A stretch of DNA of 64,000 nt from Diadophis punctatus similis (taxonomy: Eukaryota > Chordata > Lepidosauria > Squamata > Dipsadidae): the NCBI GenBank assembly GCA_023053685.1, contig JALIGW010000013.1:17506501-17570500 (forward strand). Direction: 5' to 3'. Below, in pieces: positions 36,498 through 46,999 of the stretch. The position numbers and the translations under genes were made by a program. The first letter of the stretch is position 1, and every line of letters begins with the position of its first letter. Under the pieces are notes generated by a model. That model was not told the origin of the DNA and ran no database searches. It was given only the letters and a program-made list of their open reading frames with translations.

Positions 36498-36880
36498 ACA
36501 ACGTCCTACCTGTCAATGACTATTTCAGCTTCAACCACAACAATACATGAGTACACAGCAGATACAAACTCAAAGGGAACTGCTCCAAACTCGATTGCAG
36601 AAAATACGACTTCAGCAACAGAGTGGTCAATGCCTGGAACTCACTACCTGACTCTCTGGTTTCATCCCCAAATCCCCAAAATTTTAACTTTAAACTGTCT
36701 TCTGTTGACTTCACCCCATTCCTAAGAGGTCTGTAAGGGGCGTGCATAAGTGCACCAGCGGGCCTACCGTCCCTGTCCAAATGTTTCACTTTATTTGTAC
36801 TCATTTTATGTATTCAAATAATGTTATACTTATATATATTATCAAATACATACTTGACAAAATAAATAAATAAATAAATA

Positions 36881-37327
36881 AATTTGGGGAAAGACTTGGT
36901 TAGGACAGTAGAGCAACCTTCAGCCTAATCAATATTTCTTTGCTCTCATGGGGCTTTGCCAGTCAAAATTGGAGGAGCCCTGGATGAACTTTTTATGGCC
37001 AGTCAGTGGAATTTCTTACAATTTCCAAGGTGCTTTTTGTTCTGTATTTACTGAAGGGTGTGGCAGACATGATCTTTGTCTCTCAATAATAGCAATGACC
37101 ATTACTACACTTTATGCAAAGATTTTAACTACATTTGAAAATTCGACTAGGAGAGGAACAGTAAAGTGAGAAATTTGGAAACTGAAACTAGGTAAATCTA
37201 GAGTTCATAAGTATATATCCAGCTTTTCAATTATTTGCTAGCAATCTGGGATGGAACAATATGGCTTTGATCAACCTTTAAAAGGATCTACCAATGAACT
37301 GAAAGATGACTTACCAAGACAAGGCAC
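36881..37327. other. Intron 1 sequence
   Basis: No gene or repeat recognised between the L2 tail and the next hAT-type element. Confidence 0.45.
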
Positions 37328-37579
37328 CAGGGGTGGGTTCTGGATTGTGTTACTGCCGGTTTGCTCAGGGACGCGCCCTGTTGTGTGCATGCACAGTACT
37401 AAAAAAAGGCTTCTGCGCATGCGCAGAAGCAAAAAACAAGATGGCGGCGCCTAGGGCACCGCCGAGAGAACCAGGTCAGGGGCGTGCAGGCCTGGGTTGC
37501 TGCCGGTTCCAGCGACCCAGGCCGCCAAGTTACTACCTATTCTATGGAACCGGTCCGAACCGGTAGGAACCCACCTCTG
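37328..37579 (+). mobile_element. Non-autonomous hAT-type element, 252 bp, exact TSD
   Basis: Ends CAGGGGTGGGTTCTGG and TAGGAACCCACCTCTG. Flanking 8-mers are identical (CAAGGCAC at 37320-37327 and 37580-37587). It contains a perfect 22-bp palindrome GCTTCTGCGC/ATGCGCAGAAGC at 37409-37430 and GGAACCGG/CCGAACCGG subterminal motifs. Confidence 0.94.
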
Positions 37580-37587
37580 CAAGGCAC

Positions 37588-38424
37588 ATCAGAGAATTTG
37601 GAAGAACTGCTTTGATATTGTGAGTTGTTGGAAGAATTGAGGCCCAGAGGAAATAGTAAGGCTGAGATAGTTTTCAAAGTCTTTCTTCGTCCCTATACTG
37701 CTTCTAATGGCCTCCTCAGACACTAGCCCTCTGTTTCAACAGAGAAGAATCTCCATTTAGGACTCTGCTGTAAAGCCCCAGAATGTTTAGCCAAAGGTTG
37801 AAATACTGAAGTCCAGATTGTGAATCATCTGGAAAGTGCTTCACTTATAGAATTGCAGGCCACATGGCCAACTTGTTTTTGAATTATTCTAAAATGTTGT
37901 CTTTGGGAAATTTTGTAGGCTCTTCTTCACAATCTTAACAGGGCCCCTCTCCAGACAAGAAGAGCTTCAGCAGCCAATGACAGGCAAATGCATTCTATTA
38001 TCTCTGTTACCCTTTGTTCAACTTCAGGTTTAAAAATATCACTCTCCATTTTATAAACTTGAGCACCCTAGGCAATTTCATAGATGAGATCACAATACAG
38101 CAGTTGAAATTGCCCACCATTATTTGAAAAATCTAGGCTGGTAGAAACTATTGACAGGCGTGCACCACATGCTGGTTGTGTTTTGCAACAAAGCAGGTGT
38201 TGACATTTATTGCAATTGATAGTAAACAATCATATAGAATTCTTGCCATTCTACAACAGCCAGTAATTGCACACCAGTAATTCAGATGTTCACTCAGAGC
38301 AAGGAACAATTTTTTTCTACCTCAAAGATGTCAACAGCATGGTTTGCAAGCTTCCCAATCCTATTCTTTTCCTCCTCCTACTTAGCTCTCTAAACTCTAT
38401 TAGGGATCATTACTGCCTTTTATT
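37588..38424. other. Intron 1 unique sequence
   Basis: Mixed-composition intronic sequence; no gene or transposon recognised. Confidence 0.45.
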
Positions 38425-38795
38425 TCAGTTTTTTTTGTCAAAACGTATACAAGATAACAGGTATGGTATAAACATAAACAAAAGCAAAGTAGGTATAGGT
38501 AAATTTGGACAATAGGGCAGTAGGACAGGGATGGTAGGAACGATGGTGCGCTTATGCACACCCCTTACAGACCTCTTAGGAATGGGGTGAGGTCGACTGT
38601 AGACAGTCTAAGGTTAAAGTTTTTGGGGTTTGGGGAAGAAACCACAGAGTCAGGTAGTGCATTCCAAGCATTGATCACTCTGTTGCTGAAGTCGTATTTT
38701 CTGCAGTCGAGTTTCGAGCGGTTTACATTGAGTTTGAATCTATTGTGTGCACGTGTGTTATTGCGGTTGAAGCTGAAGTATTCATTGACAGACAG
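38425..38795 (-). mobile_element. L2-type LINE 3' end
   Basis: Complement of the L2 C-terminal coding and 3' UTR sequence seen at 36500-36870. It reads GACCTCTTAGGAATGGGGTG, GCATTCCAAGCATTGATCAC, then TCTGCAGTCGAGTTT, i.e. the antisense of ...NRVVNAWNSLP... About 370 bp remain. Confidence 0.88.
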
Positions 38796-39139
38796 TTATG
38801 CCAGACCCAGTTATGTCTCTTTCTTAAATCTTAAAATAAATTTGGGATAATATAGTTTCTCTTGTTATATTGGCAGAAAGATAATTCATGGAAACAGACT
38901 TTTTAAAACTAGTTAATTTTTCCAAAATCAAGTGGAGGTATCTACTCTAGGTAGATTAACTATTTCTTTCTTTCTGCCAGAATGGCATGGACAGCTAATA
39001 TCAGTCAGTATTAGTATTAGAACCAGGATAAAAGACAACTTTTTTCTCACTTGTGCATGCTTTTATCTTGTTTTAATTGTTATTGAATTTCTTTGTTTTA
39101 TTGTTGTGGGCCATTCATTAATTGAGAGATGGGTACCAT

Positions 39140-39232
39140 GAGATATTGAGATATGGTTACCATGTAAGCCACCCAGAGCCAATGATTGAGATGGGTGGCT
39201 ATAGAAATTAAATCAATAAATACAAATTTAAT
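39140..39232 (+). mobile_element. LINE 3'-tail fragment
   Basis: GTAAGCCACCCAGAGCCAATG, GAGATGGGTGGCTATAGAAA and an AAATCAATAAATA tail match the usual 3' end of a CR1/L2-superfamily LINE in reptiles. Short, so assignment is tentative. Confidence 0.55.
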
Positions 39233-40923
39233 AAGTTATTACTTTTATTATTACTCTAACTTAAAATAAATAGGAAAATGGTTTTTAGTTAGAAAGAGTC
39301 AGATAACTGGAAATCAAAATCTCTGAGATCATGGTAATCAATATACTAATTAATATGCAAATTAAATGAGATTGTCTTGTTCTTGCAGAAAATCAATTCA
39401 TATATTCAGATCTGTTAATTTATATGCTGCCAGGAGTTAAGGAAAAACTGAAGCATTCATTGTCTATTCATCTATCCTATCTATCCAACCATCCATCCAT
39501 AATTTGGAGAGGGGTATATCTATTTAATTTAGTCAGTCTTGGTTCTGAGTAGATATGTCTAAAATTGCAGTTAGCCATGTTTTCTCAAGCCACTAAATTT
39601 AAATACATAATTAGGTAAATGAAATCAACATTTGTTGTAAGATGTTCAAAATGTATCTCAGAGTAATGTATATTTTACAGAATAGTGTATATTTTAAATG
39701 TAAGTCATCATTATACTATGTATAAGTGTTTAGCTTCTACAGGTTTTAAAATGCTAGTAGCAATCTTTTTATTTCTTTGTAATATTTGCCCAAAATTTGA
39801 AAGTAAAAATAAAATTCAATTTTTTGGACAAGAATATAGACAGGAGTTTTAAGGCACATTGTTTGGGCCTTATGTGAAGTGTTCTGATGTTGTCCCAAAT
39901 ATTCTGGAAGTGTACCAAACTCAGACATATTCTGCCTTCAACCATATTCTGTTTCAAGGTTGAAGTGTTTAAACACTTTGCACACCACTAGAACCGTACA
40001 AGAGCAATCCAGTGCCTTTTGAAAGCAATTCACACTTGGTATTACATGCGATAAATGTTTCTTGCTAACTGAATCAAACAACATGCTTCTGTACAACTTC
40101 AGATTATAAAACAAGGGCATAAAATGCTGTATAATTAAAGATGCCTTCTAATTAATCATTGTTTTTCTGTTAAACAAATTTTCAGTGGCAGTATTCTTGC
40201 CATTATTAACCTAATAATGGAAATTGCAATAATAGAAGTAAATTAATGTGGTGGGCAAACATTTACAGAGTAATATTTAAATTAAATATGACATTAACAA
40301 GTCTAATGTTTAAATGCTGTATAATTAACATTTGTTCAGCTCCTGACAAATTACAATAATATAATTTTAGTGGCTTTATTTATGGTTCAAGATATTCTTT
40401 GATAAACATTAAACGAGCCATGCTTTCTTTTATTTCTTTATGGTATGCTATAGTATACATACTCTGTATTAATGAAGAGGAAACACATTTACTTTTTCAA
40501 GTAGTATGCCATGATTGTTAAAAGATTTGGTAATATAAGAATGCTTTATGTGTATCAGATACAAAGAAAATCATATCTGCATCGCAATAGAATATTGCAA
40601 TCCCTAGTGTTCCTTCTCTCAACACATCCATAGCTTTGCTAAATTCTTTGGATTGTTATTTGCATTTGAAAATAAATATTGCTGAAGTGCTTTCTTTTTG
40701 TAAGAGCACTTAATGGGAGATTGAAAACAAAGGTCCCAAAGCAATAAAAATATAACTAAAGCAACAAGAACTTACTAAGTTTATTATGTGACCATGGATA
40801 TTAAATGCTGCACATTATAGTTGTATTAAAATTCAAACTAGCCAGATAGCAAAGAAGAGATGGGATGGAAATGGAATAAAATATGGTTCAGTATTTCACT
40901 CTGATTATCTTAGTTTAATTTAA
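39233..40923. other. Intron 1, AT-rich unique sequence
   Basis: No gene or clear repeat; short ATCC and CTAT runs near 39470-39500. Confidence 0.45.
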
Positions 40924-40924
40924 T

Positions 40925-41153
40925 AGCAATAGCAATAGCAATAGCATTTAGACTTATATACCGCTTCATAGTGCTTTACAGCCCTCTCTAAGCGGTTTAC
41001 AGAGTTCAGCATATTGCCCCCAACAATCTGGGTCCTCATTTTACCCACCTCGGAAGGATGGAAGGCTGAGTCAACCTTGAGCCGGTGAGATTTGAACAGC
41101 TGAACTAGCAGTAGCCTGCAGTGCTGCATTTAACCACTGCACCATCTCGGCTC
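40925..41153 (-). mobile_element. Sauria-type tRNA-derived SINE
   Basis: Complement of the SINE at 35364-35612: (AATAGC)n at the left, then TTAGACTTATATACCGCTTC, CCTCTCTAAGCGGTTTACAG, and the tRNA-like head CCACTGCACCATCTCGGCTC at the right. About 10-15% different from the other copy by eye. Confidence 0.93.
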
Positions 41154-41614
41154 TTTCTTCTGCAATATTACCATCGTGCCGTAGTCATGGTTCCTCCAAA
41201 AAGACACAAGGAAGGTGTTAATGAACAAATTGAATGTTAAGAAATGATCCTTGGTAGAACTTGTTTCAGGTTTGAATATTTTCTAGATGAACCTCATAAT
41301 TGGTCTTCAGGTGCATATGGATACAATGAGGAAGGCCAAGCTAAACAGATAGAAAAAGCATCATTTTCGTTTGGGATGATTTAATGATTGAATTCAGACA
41401 TTGTACTAATACATAATGTGATTTCTTTTGTTTTACCATGTTTCATGAATTCAGCTGAGAGTTATTCCAGTGTTCAGAATGTTGTGGGAATCATCTTGTC
41501 TTCTCAAACAAGAATGATGGATTTCATGGTTGAAGCAGAATCTTAAATCTCATGAGGCCCTAGGACCATATTAAGCCTTAAGTCTTTGCATTCACCAGCT
41601 ATACAAACACCTCA

Positions 41615-42106
41615 CAGTGGTGAAATCTGTTTTTTTTTACTACCGGTTCTGTGGGCGTGGCTTGGTGGACGTGGTGTGCTTGGTGGGCTTGTTGGGTGTG
41701 GCTTGTTGGGCATGGCAGGGAAAGGATACTGTAAAATCTCCATTCCCACCCCACTCCAGGGAAAGGATACTGCAAAATCCCCATTCCCTCCCCATTCCTG
41801 GGGGAAGGATATTTCAAAATCTCCATTCCCACCCCACTCCAGGGGAAGGATACTGCAAAATCCCCATTCCCTCCCCATTCCTGGGGGAAGGATATTTCAA
41901 AATCTCCATTCCCACCCCACTCCAGGGGAAGGATACTGCAAAATCCCCATTCCCTCCCCATTCCTGGGGGAAGGATATTTCAAAATCTCCATTCCCACCC
42001 CACTCTGGGGCCAGCCAGAGGAAATATTTGCCGGTTCTCCGAACTACTCAAAATTTCTGCTACCAGTTCTCCAGAACCTGTAAGAACCTGCTAGATTTCA
42101 CCCCTG
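41615..42106 (+). mobile_element. hAT-like element with internal tandem array, ~490 bp
   Basis: Ends CAGTGGTGAAATCTG and TAGATTTCACCCCTG are inverse. Subterminal ACTACCGGTTCTGTGGGCGT and GCCGGTTCTCCGAACTACTC mark it as the family of 27561 and 31590. Flanking 8-mers do not match. Most of the body is a tandem array. Confidence 0.78.
41718..42006. repeat. ~42-bp tandem repeat organised as 85-bp dimers
   Basis: Seven units alternate between two versions, GGATACTGCAAAATCCCC... and GGATATTTCAAAATCTCC..., so the true period is 85 bp (GGATATTTC at about 41808, 41891 and 41974). Pro-rich reading frames on both strands are artefacts of it. Confidence 0.93.
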
Positions 42107-43667
42107 CCTTACTGTTATATTAAGAATCTAGATTTTTGTTTTGTCAATTCCTGCTCAAGAAAGTGTGTCTCAGGAGATCTCGCTGAGACTTTTTAGAGCT
42201 GCCAACATAATTCTGTCTTATTTTGTGAAATGTACATACTTTTGTTCACTTGCAAAGTAGGCTTCTAAATCCTCTTAAAGCTGTAAGGCAGCTATAGCCT
42301 TTTGAGGGTAGGCTACTTTCTGGGGTTGCTGTGATTTAAATACATGTAGTCCTCCACTTATGACCAATATTTTTGTTACTAAGTGAGACAATTAAGTGAG
42401 TTTTGCTCCATTTAAGTCAGTTCTGCAAACAGAACAAATTTGAAAAAACCTAATATCTAAATATTTCTACATCTTCATCTAAGACTATAACTGGTGAAAA
42501 ATTAAATTCCTAAGTAGCTATTGAATTTAAGTGCATTTAATTGGAAATGACATTGAAATGGCATTTCAAACTCCTACTCAATACGTGTTTTGCTTTCAAG
42601 CACTTATGCTTAGTCCAAAATTCAGTAAATCATGCAGAATGTCTGCCACAATTCTATTTAAGCCAAGTGAAACATAACATGACATAGTACATATATCATT
42701 TCTTGACTAAATTTGATGAACTTCAAGTCATTACCAGTAAATTGGAAATGCTACTTGGTTAATGTAACCCAAATAGACAGCTTGGCTGCTAGTACTTGAC
42801 ACTGAATGAAATGCCATATTTTCCTGTCCCTTGGAAATAAAATATAACACCCTACTACTTAGGCATCCTTTGCTTTATATAGGACAATTAGTTCTGTATT
42901 TGTTTCTTTTATAAAAGTTTATTTGAGAACTAAATGAATCAAGTCACACTTGTAACAGGAGAGTGCCTCTATATTTTTGAATTTAAACTTTTTAAAGTAT
43001 GTTTAAAAAAGGTTCTGAACAGTTTAGAAAACCAAATTAAAACATTTATGATCAGGTTAGACCTGTTAATTTCCTTATAAACTTGTTAAAGGCAATATTA
43101 TATTACTTAGTGTGATTTTGATCGTGGCAGCAGAGAAATATGTTAAATAAATATTATATTCACCTAGATACTATAACTGAGAAAAGGAATTGCCTAGATT
43201 TATTTTATAAAATTAACAGATCAGATATACTTACAAATACTAACCTAGTTGAAGTGTTACATTAAGGTATAATTTGTATTACATTAAGGTATCATTTAGA
43301 GAATAGGCCACAGGTAGCTGAGTTTATACAACACGCTAAGCCATAAAATATTTGGTTTTTTAAAAATCATTTATAAGCTATACAAAATGTGTTTTATATA
43401 ATATGGCTTAAAATGCAATAATGAAGTTAATTTCATTAGTGTTAAACCATAATATGTAAATGGTAGCTTTTTGAATCCAGTCTCTGTGTATGTCAGTATA
43501 CGTCAGAGATGATTTAGTAAAATTCCAGAGTTTTCCTGAAACAATTTTCTTCTCATCCAATTTTGCTTCCATCTGTACATAAGTTATTGTTACCGGAAGA
43601 CAGGGACTGCATTGATATTTATATGACTGAAATAGTGAGTCATAAAACCCATGAAGAGTGAAGAATC
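42107..43667. other. Intron 1, AT-rich sequence
   Basis: A 75-bp patch at 42346-42420 (GTAGTCCTCCACTTATGACC) is a fragment of the DNA-element family at 25223. The rest shows nothing I can identify. Confidence 0.45.
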
Positions 43668-44235
43668 TTTTTTTATAATATAATTTTATTAATTTATTTA
43701 TTATTAGAGTATAAAATACAAATGAAAAAAAGAGAATAGTGGAAAAATGGGAAAAAGGAAAGATAAGTGTAGAATGAAGGGAGAGGGAAGCATTAACTTT
43801 CAGCGCAGTTGAATGAACATAATAACGTTATAGCCTCAATTTTTTACTTTGCATACTCAGTATACACTAGCCATTTCTATAATAAACTCAAGCACAAAAT
43901 CTCAATAAAGAAAAATATTTGTAGCTCAAGGTTGAAATGAGGGCTTCTTGGTGCTCTCTGAGCTTGGTTGTTTTGTTGATGTTTCAACAAAAAGACCCTT
44001 CACAAAATCCTAAAGCACTTTCCAGATAGATACAAATTAGACATGTTCTTGATTAAAGCAGTTAATTTGGCCACCTCCACTAGTTCCATCAGTTTTTCCA
44101 ACCGTTCTTCCATTGTGGGGATTAGTATATCTCTCTATTTTCATGCATAAACCATTCTCGCTGCTATAAACATGCAGAACAACAACGTTCAGATACAGAA
44201 CATTCTTCAAATAAATATGCAAATTAAACCAGAGA
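43668..44235. mobile_element. Possible decayed interspersed repeat
   Basis: A TTTATT-rich left part, A/G-rich GAAAAAAAGAGAATAGTGG, and the phrase GCTCTCTGAGCTTGGTTGTT resemble dispersed squamate repeats (L1- or Penelope-related in my recollection). No coding domain survives; the call is weak. Confidence 0.3.
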
Positions 44236-45000
44236 CATTCCTTCTATGTTTCATGGACAAAGAACTTGGGGGGAAAAAGTGAGGAGTGAAGAATCAATTA
44301 ATCTAGCTTTAAAATTGCTTAGAGTGAAAGTTTTAAAACTCATTGCAAAATGAAAAATGAAATTTTAACCAGGTATTTTAGTGAAGGAGAAGTAATTTAT
44401 TGGATGTAAGATGAAACGCTGTGAAAGTAAACATCAGTCTCATCTTAGACACATGTCACTGATTGATGTTTTCCCTGCATAGCTGCCTAGAGGTAAAGTC
44501 TTTGAAATAGCATAGTAGGTATTTTGTCTACGAGAAAGAACACTTTGTTTCGTTGTTGCATTTTTGATACGAGGCTATATGTCTTTATTTTCAATCAAAG
44601 GGAAAACAGTAAATCAGAATAATTGCTTTACCCTGTGGCATTTCTGTTTGTAAAAGGAAGAAAAAATAATGTAGAACCTTCAAATTAACTTTCATTTGAA
44701 CTAGGTAAAAAGTCTAAAAAATTACTTGCGTCCCAATATAACGTTTTATTAATCATGTCACCACTCTATGAAAAGCTGGTCTATTACTTTTATGTGCACT
44801 GCAGTATATGTTTTCATTTGGAAATATCTTTTAACATTAATGAGTAGAATGTCATCACTCCCATAAAAATTCATATAAGCTATTAAAACAGCAAGTTTAT
44901 AAGGAGAAGTTGTTTTTCTTTAGTTAAAAAGAAACTGATTTAACTATTAGCTATAAAAGGAGATAGGCATATCTGAAAACTATGAAACGCCTGCTGTTAA

Positions 45001-45060
45001 GGGAACTCTGGGAGTTGAAGTTCACACATCTTGAAATGGCCAAGTTTAAAAACCAGTCCT
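45001..45060. mobile_element. Fragment of palindromic hAT-like MITE
   Basis: GGAACTCTGGGAGTTGAAGT, CACACATCTTGAAATGGCCA and AGTTTAAAAACC match the right half of the MITE at 10342-10459. The left half is absent. Confidence 0.6.
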
Positions 45061-45223
45061 AGTGTTTACATTAGCTCCAGTCCTGTTAGAATAATCCTGA
45101 CTTCTGGGGCTAATATGAGTTTGGACCTTTCTGTAGCAATGCTGTTATCCTTGTCCTTGACTGCTCTTTGATACGTACCTTGTGTTGTTATTTTGTTAGG
45201 CTGAATCTGTTTTTAATCAGTAG

Positions 45224-45225
45224 AT

Positions 45226-45316
<91 letters not shown>

Positions 45317-45358
45317 GATAGATAGATAGATGATAGATAGATAGATAGATAGATAGAT
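45224..45358. repeat. (GATA)n microsatellite
   Basis: About 33 GATA units with two GATGATA interruptions (45313-45321, 45329-45337). GATA arrays are abundant in snakes, where they make up Bkm-type satellite; this one is an intronic microsatellite. Confidence 0.97.
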
Positions 45359-45417
45359 TTAATGAAATAAACAGTTAAAAATTAATACATAGAAGCCACT
45401 CAAAGTCATATATGTTT

Positions 45418-46560
45418 GTTGTTGTTGTTGTTGTTGTTGTTAGTCACGAAGTCGTGTCCGACACATTGTGACTCCATGGACAACGTTCCTCCAGGCCTTC
45501 CTGTCCTCTACCATCCCCCGGAGTCCATTTAAGCTCACGCCAACTGCTTCAGTGACTCCATCCAGCCACCTCATTCTCTGTCGGCCCCTTCTTTTGCCCT
45601 CAATCATTCCCAGCATTTGGCTCTTCTCCAGTGAGTCCTTCCTTCTCATTAGGTGGCCAAATTATTTGAGTTTCATCTTCAGGATCTGGTCTTCTAAAGA
45701 GCAGTCAGGGTTGATCTCCTCTAGGACTGACCAGTTTGATCGCCTTGCAGTCCAAGGGACTCACAGGACTCTTCTCCAGCACCATAGTTCAAAGGCCTCA
45801 ATTCTTTGGCGCTCAGCCTTTCTTATGGTCCAACTTTCACAGCCATACATTGCAACTGGGAAAATCATAGCCTTGACTATACACACTTTTGTTGGCAGGG
45901 TGATGTCTCTGCTTTTTAGTATGCTGTCTAGATTTGCCATAGCTTTCCTCCCCAGGAGCAAGCGTCTTTTAATTTCTTGGCTGCAGTTCCCATCTGCGGT
46001 GATCTTGGAGCCCAGGAAAATAAAATCTGTCACTACCTCCATTTCTTCCCCATCTATTTGCCAGGAATTGAGAGGGCTGGATGCCATGATCTTAGTTTTC
46101 TTAATGTTTAGTTTCAAGCCAACTTTTGCACTCTCCTACTTCACCCGCATTAAAGGCTCTTTAGTTCCTCTTCACTTTTTTGCCATTAGAGTGGTATCAT
46201 CTGCATATCTGAGGTTGTTGATATTTCTCCCAGCAATCTTAATTCCAACTTGTGATTCATGTAGCCCCGCCTTTCTCATGATGTGCTCTGCATATAAGTT
46301 AAATAGGCAGGATGACAGTATACAGCCTTGCCGAACTCCTTTCTCAATTTTGAACCAATCAGTGGTTCCGTGTCCAGTTCTCACGGTTGCTTCTTGACCC
46401 GCATTTAGATTTCTCAAGAGACAAATAAGACGGTCTGGTACTCCCATCTCTTTAAGAACTTGCCACAATTTGTTGTGATCCACACAATCAAAGCCTTTAG
46501 CATAGTCAATGAAGCAGAAGTAAATGTTTTTCTGGAACTCCCTAGCTTTCTTATACGTAT
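45418..46560 (-). mobile_element. Bov-B (RTE) LINE, 5' truncated
   Basis: In minus orientation the sequence starts within the reverse transcriptase (AREFQKNIYFCFIDYAKGFD) and runs through VRQGCILSSCLFNLYAEHIM, LRYADDTTLMA, FIFLGSKITADGNC, YGCESWTIRKAE, ELWCWRRVL and GRQRMRWLDGVTEAVGVSL. It ends in a short 3' UTR and a (ACA)n tail, the (GTT)n at 45418-45440. The first half stays open to 46172; a one-base shift after LMAKK and further lesions break the frame. About two thirds of the element is missing at the 5' end, as usual for target-primed insertion. Bov-B is shared by squamates and ruminants through horizontal transfer. Confidence 0.94.
46172..46558 (-). pseudogene. Bov-B reverse transcriptase, open fragment
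   Basis: About 130 residues containing the RT box FIDYAKGFDCVD, QGCILSS and catalytic YADD. The domain itself is open to the frameshift at 46172, but lacks the start and C-terminal parts. Upstream in-frame codons (46559-46663) are flank, not element. The rest of the protein continues in other frames at 45761-46117 and 45440-45649. Confidence 0.88.
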
Positions 46561-46999
46561 GTTTGTAGGTTCTAGTAAATAAAATAAACTCTGTGAGAAA
46601 AATAACATATGTGACATAAATTATTAAGGCAGTATAAATGCTTCTAGGAAGTTGAGTGAACATTTTGACAATGGTATGTAACTGGCTTATGCAGCTGTCT
46701 TTCCACAGATGGAAGTCAGCCTTAGGAGAGCTCTGAAGGTGTTTGTGTTATGCTACAAGGACAAGTATTTTATTATAAACTATAAAAATAATGTTTTTTA
46801 CATAGTTAAAGTTAAATGCAGGGACACTGAGACAGGTGTAAGTGCAAAGACCAGTTACTTTTTCAGTGTTGTTATAACTTCAAAAGGTTGCTAAACAGGG
46901 CAGTCATTGAGGGTAGATAATCTGTATAACAGATAGCATTGTGATGGATCAGAGTTTCTTTGATGATAGTAGTAGAGCTGCTGCTATTATAGACTAATA
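46561..46999. other. Intron 1 sequence
   Basis: No gene or repeat recognised between the Bov-B truncation point and the next hAT-type element. Confidence 0.45.

Larger units (their letters stand above)
34770..36880 (+). mobile_element. L2-type LINE, 5' truncated, carrying a SINE and a solo LTR
   Basis: Frames on the + strand read an L2-type reverse transcriptase from QGSVLGPTLF and LFADDVKLFNTT (FADD catalytic box) through LGVLISNDLSAKAHF to FARPILEYSSFVWN. After the SINE they continue IECVQRYFMRRVLHSSARN and LRRLRHDLSVVHKIICYN, and after the LTR FSNRVVNAWNSLPDSLV to the stop near 36738. The 3' UTR ends in (AAATA)n at 36855-36880. It has at least one frameshift near 34900 and one stop at about 36549. 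The LINE predates both insertions. Confidence 0.88.
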
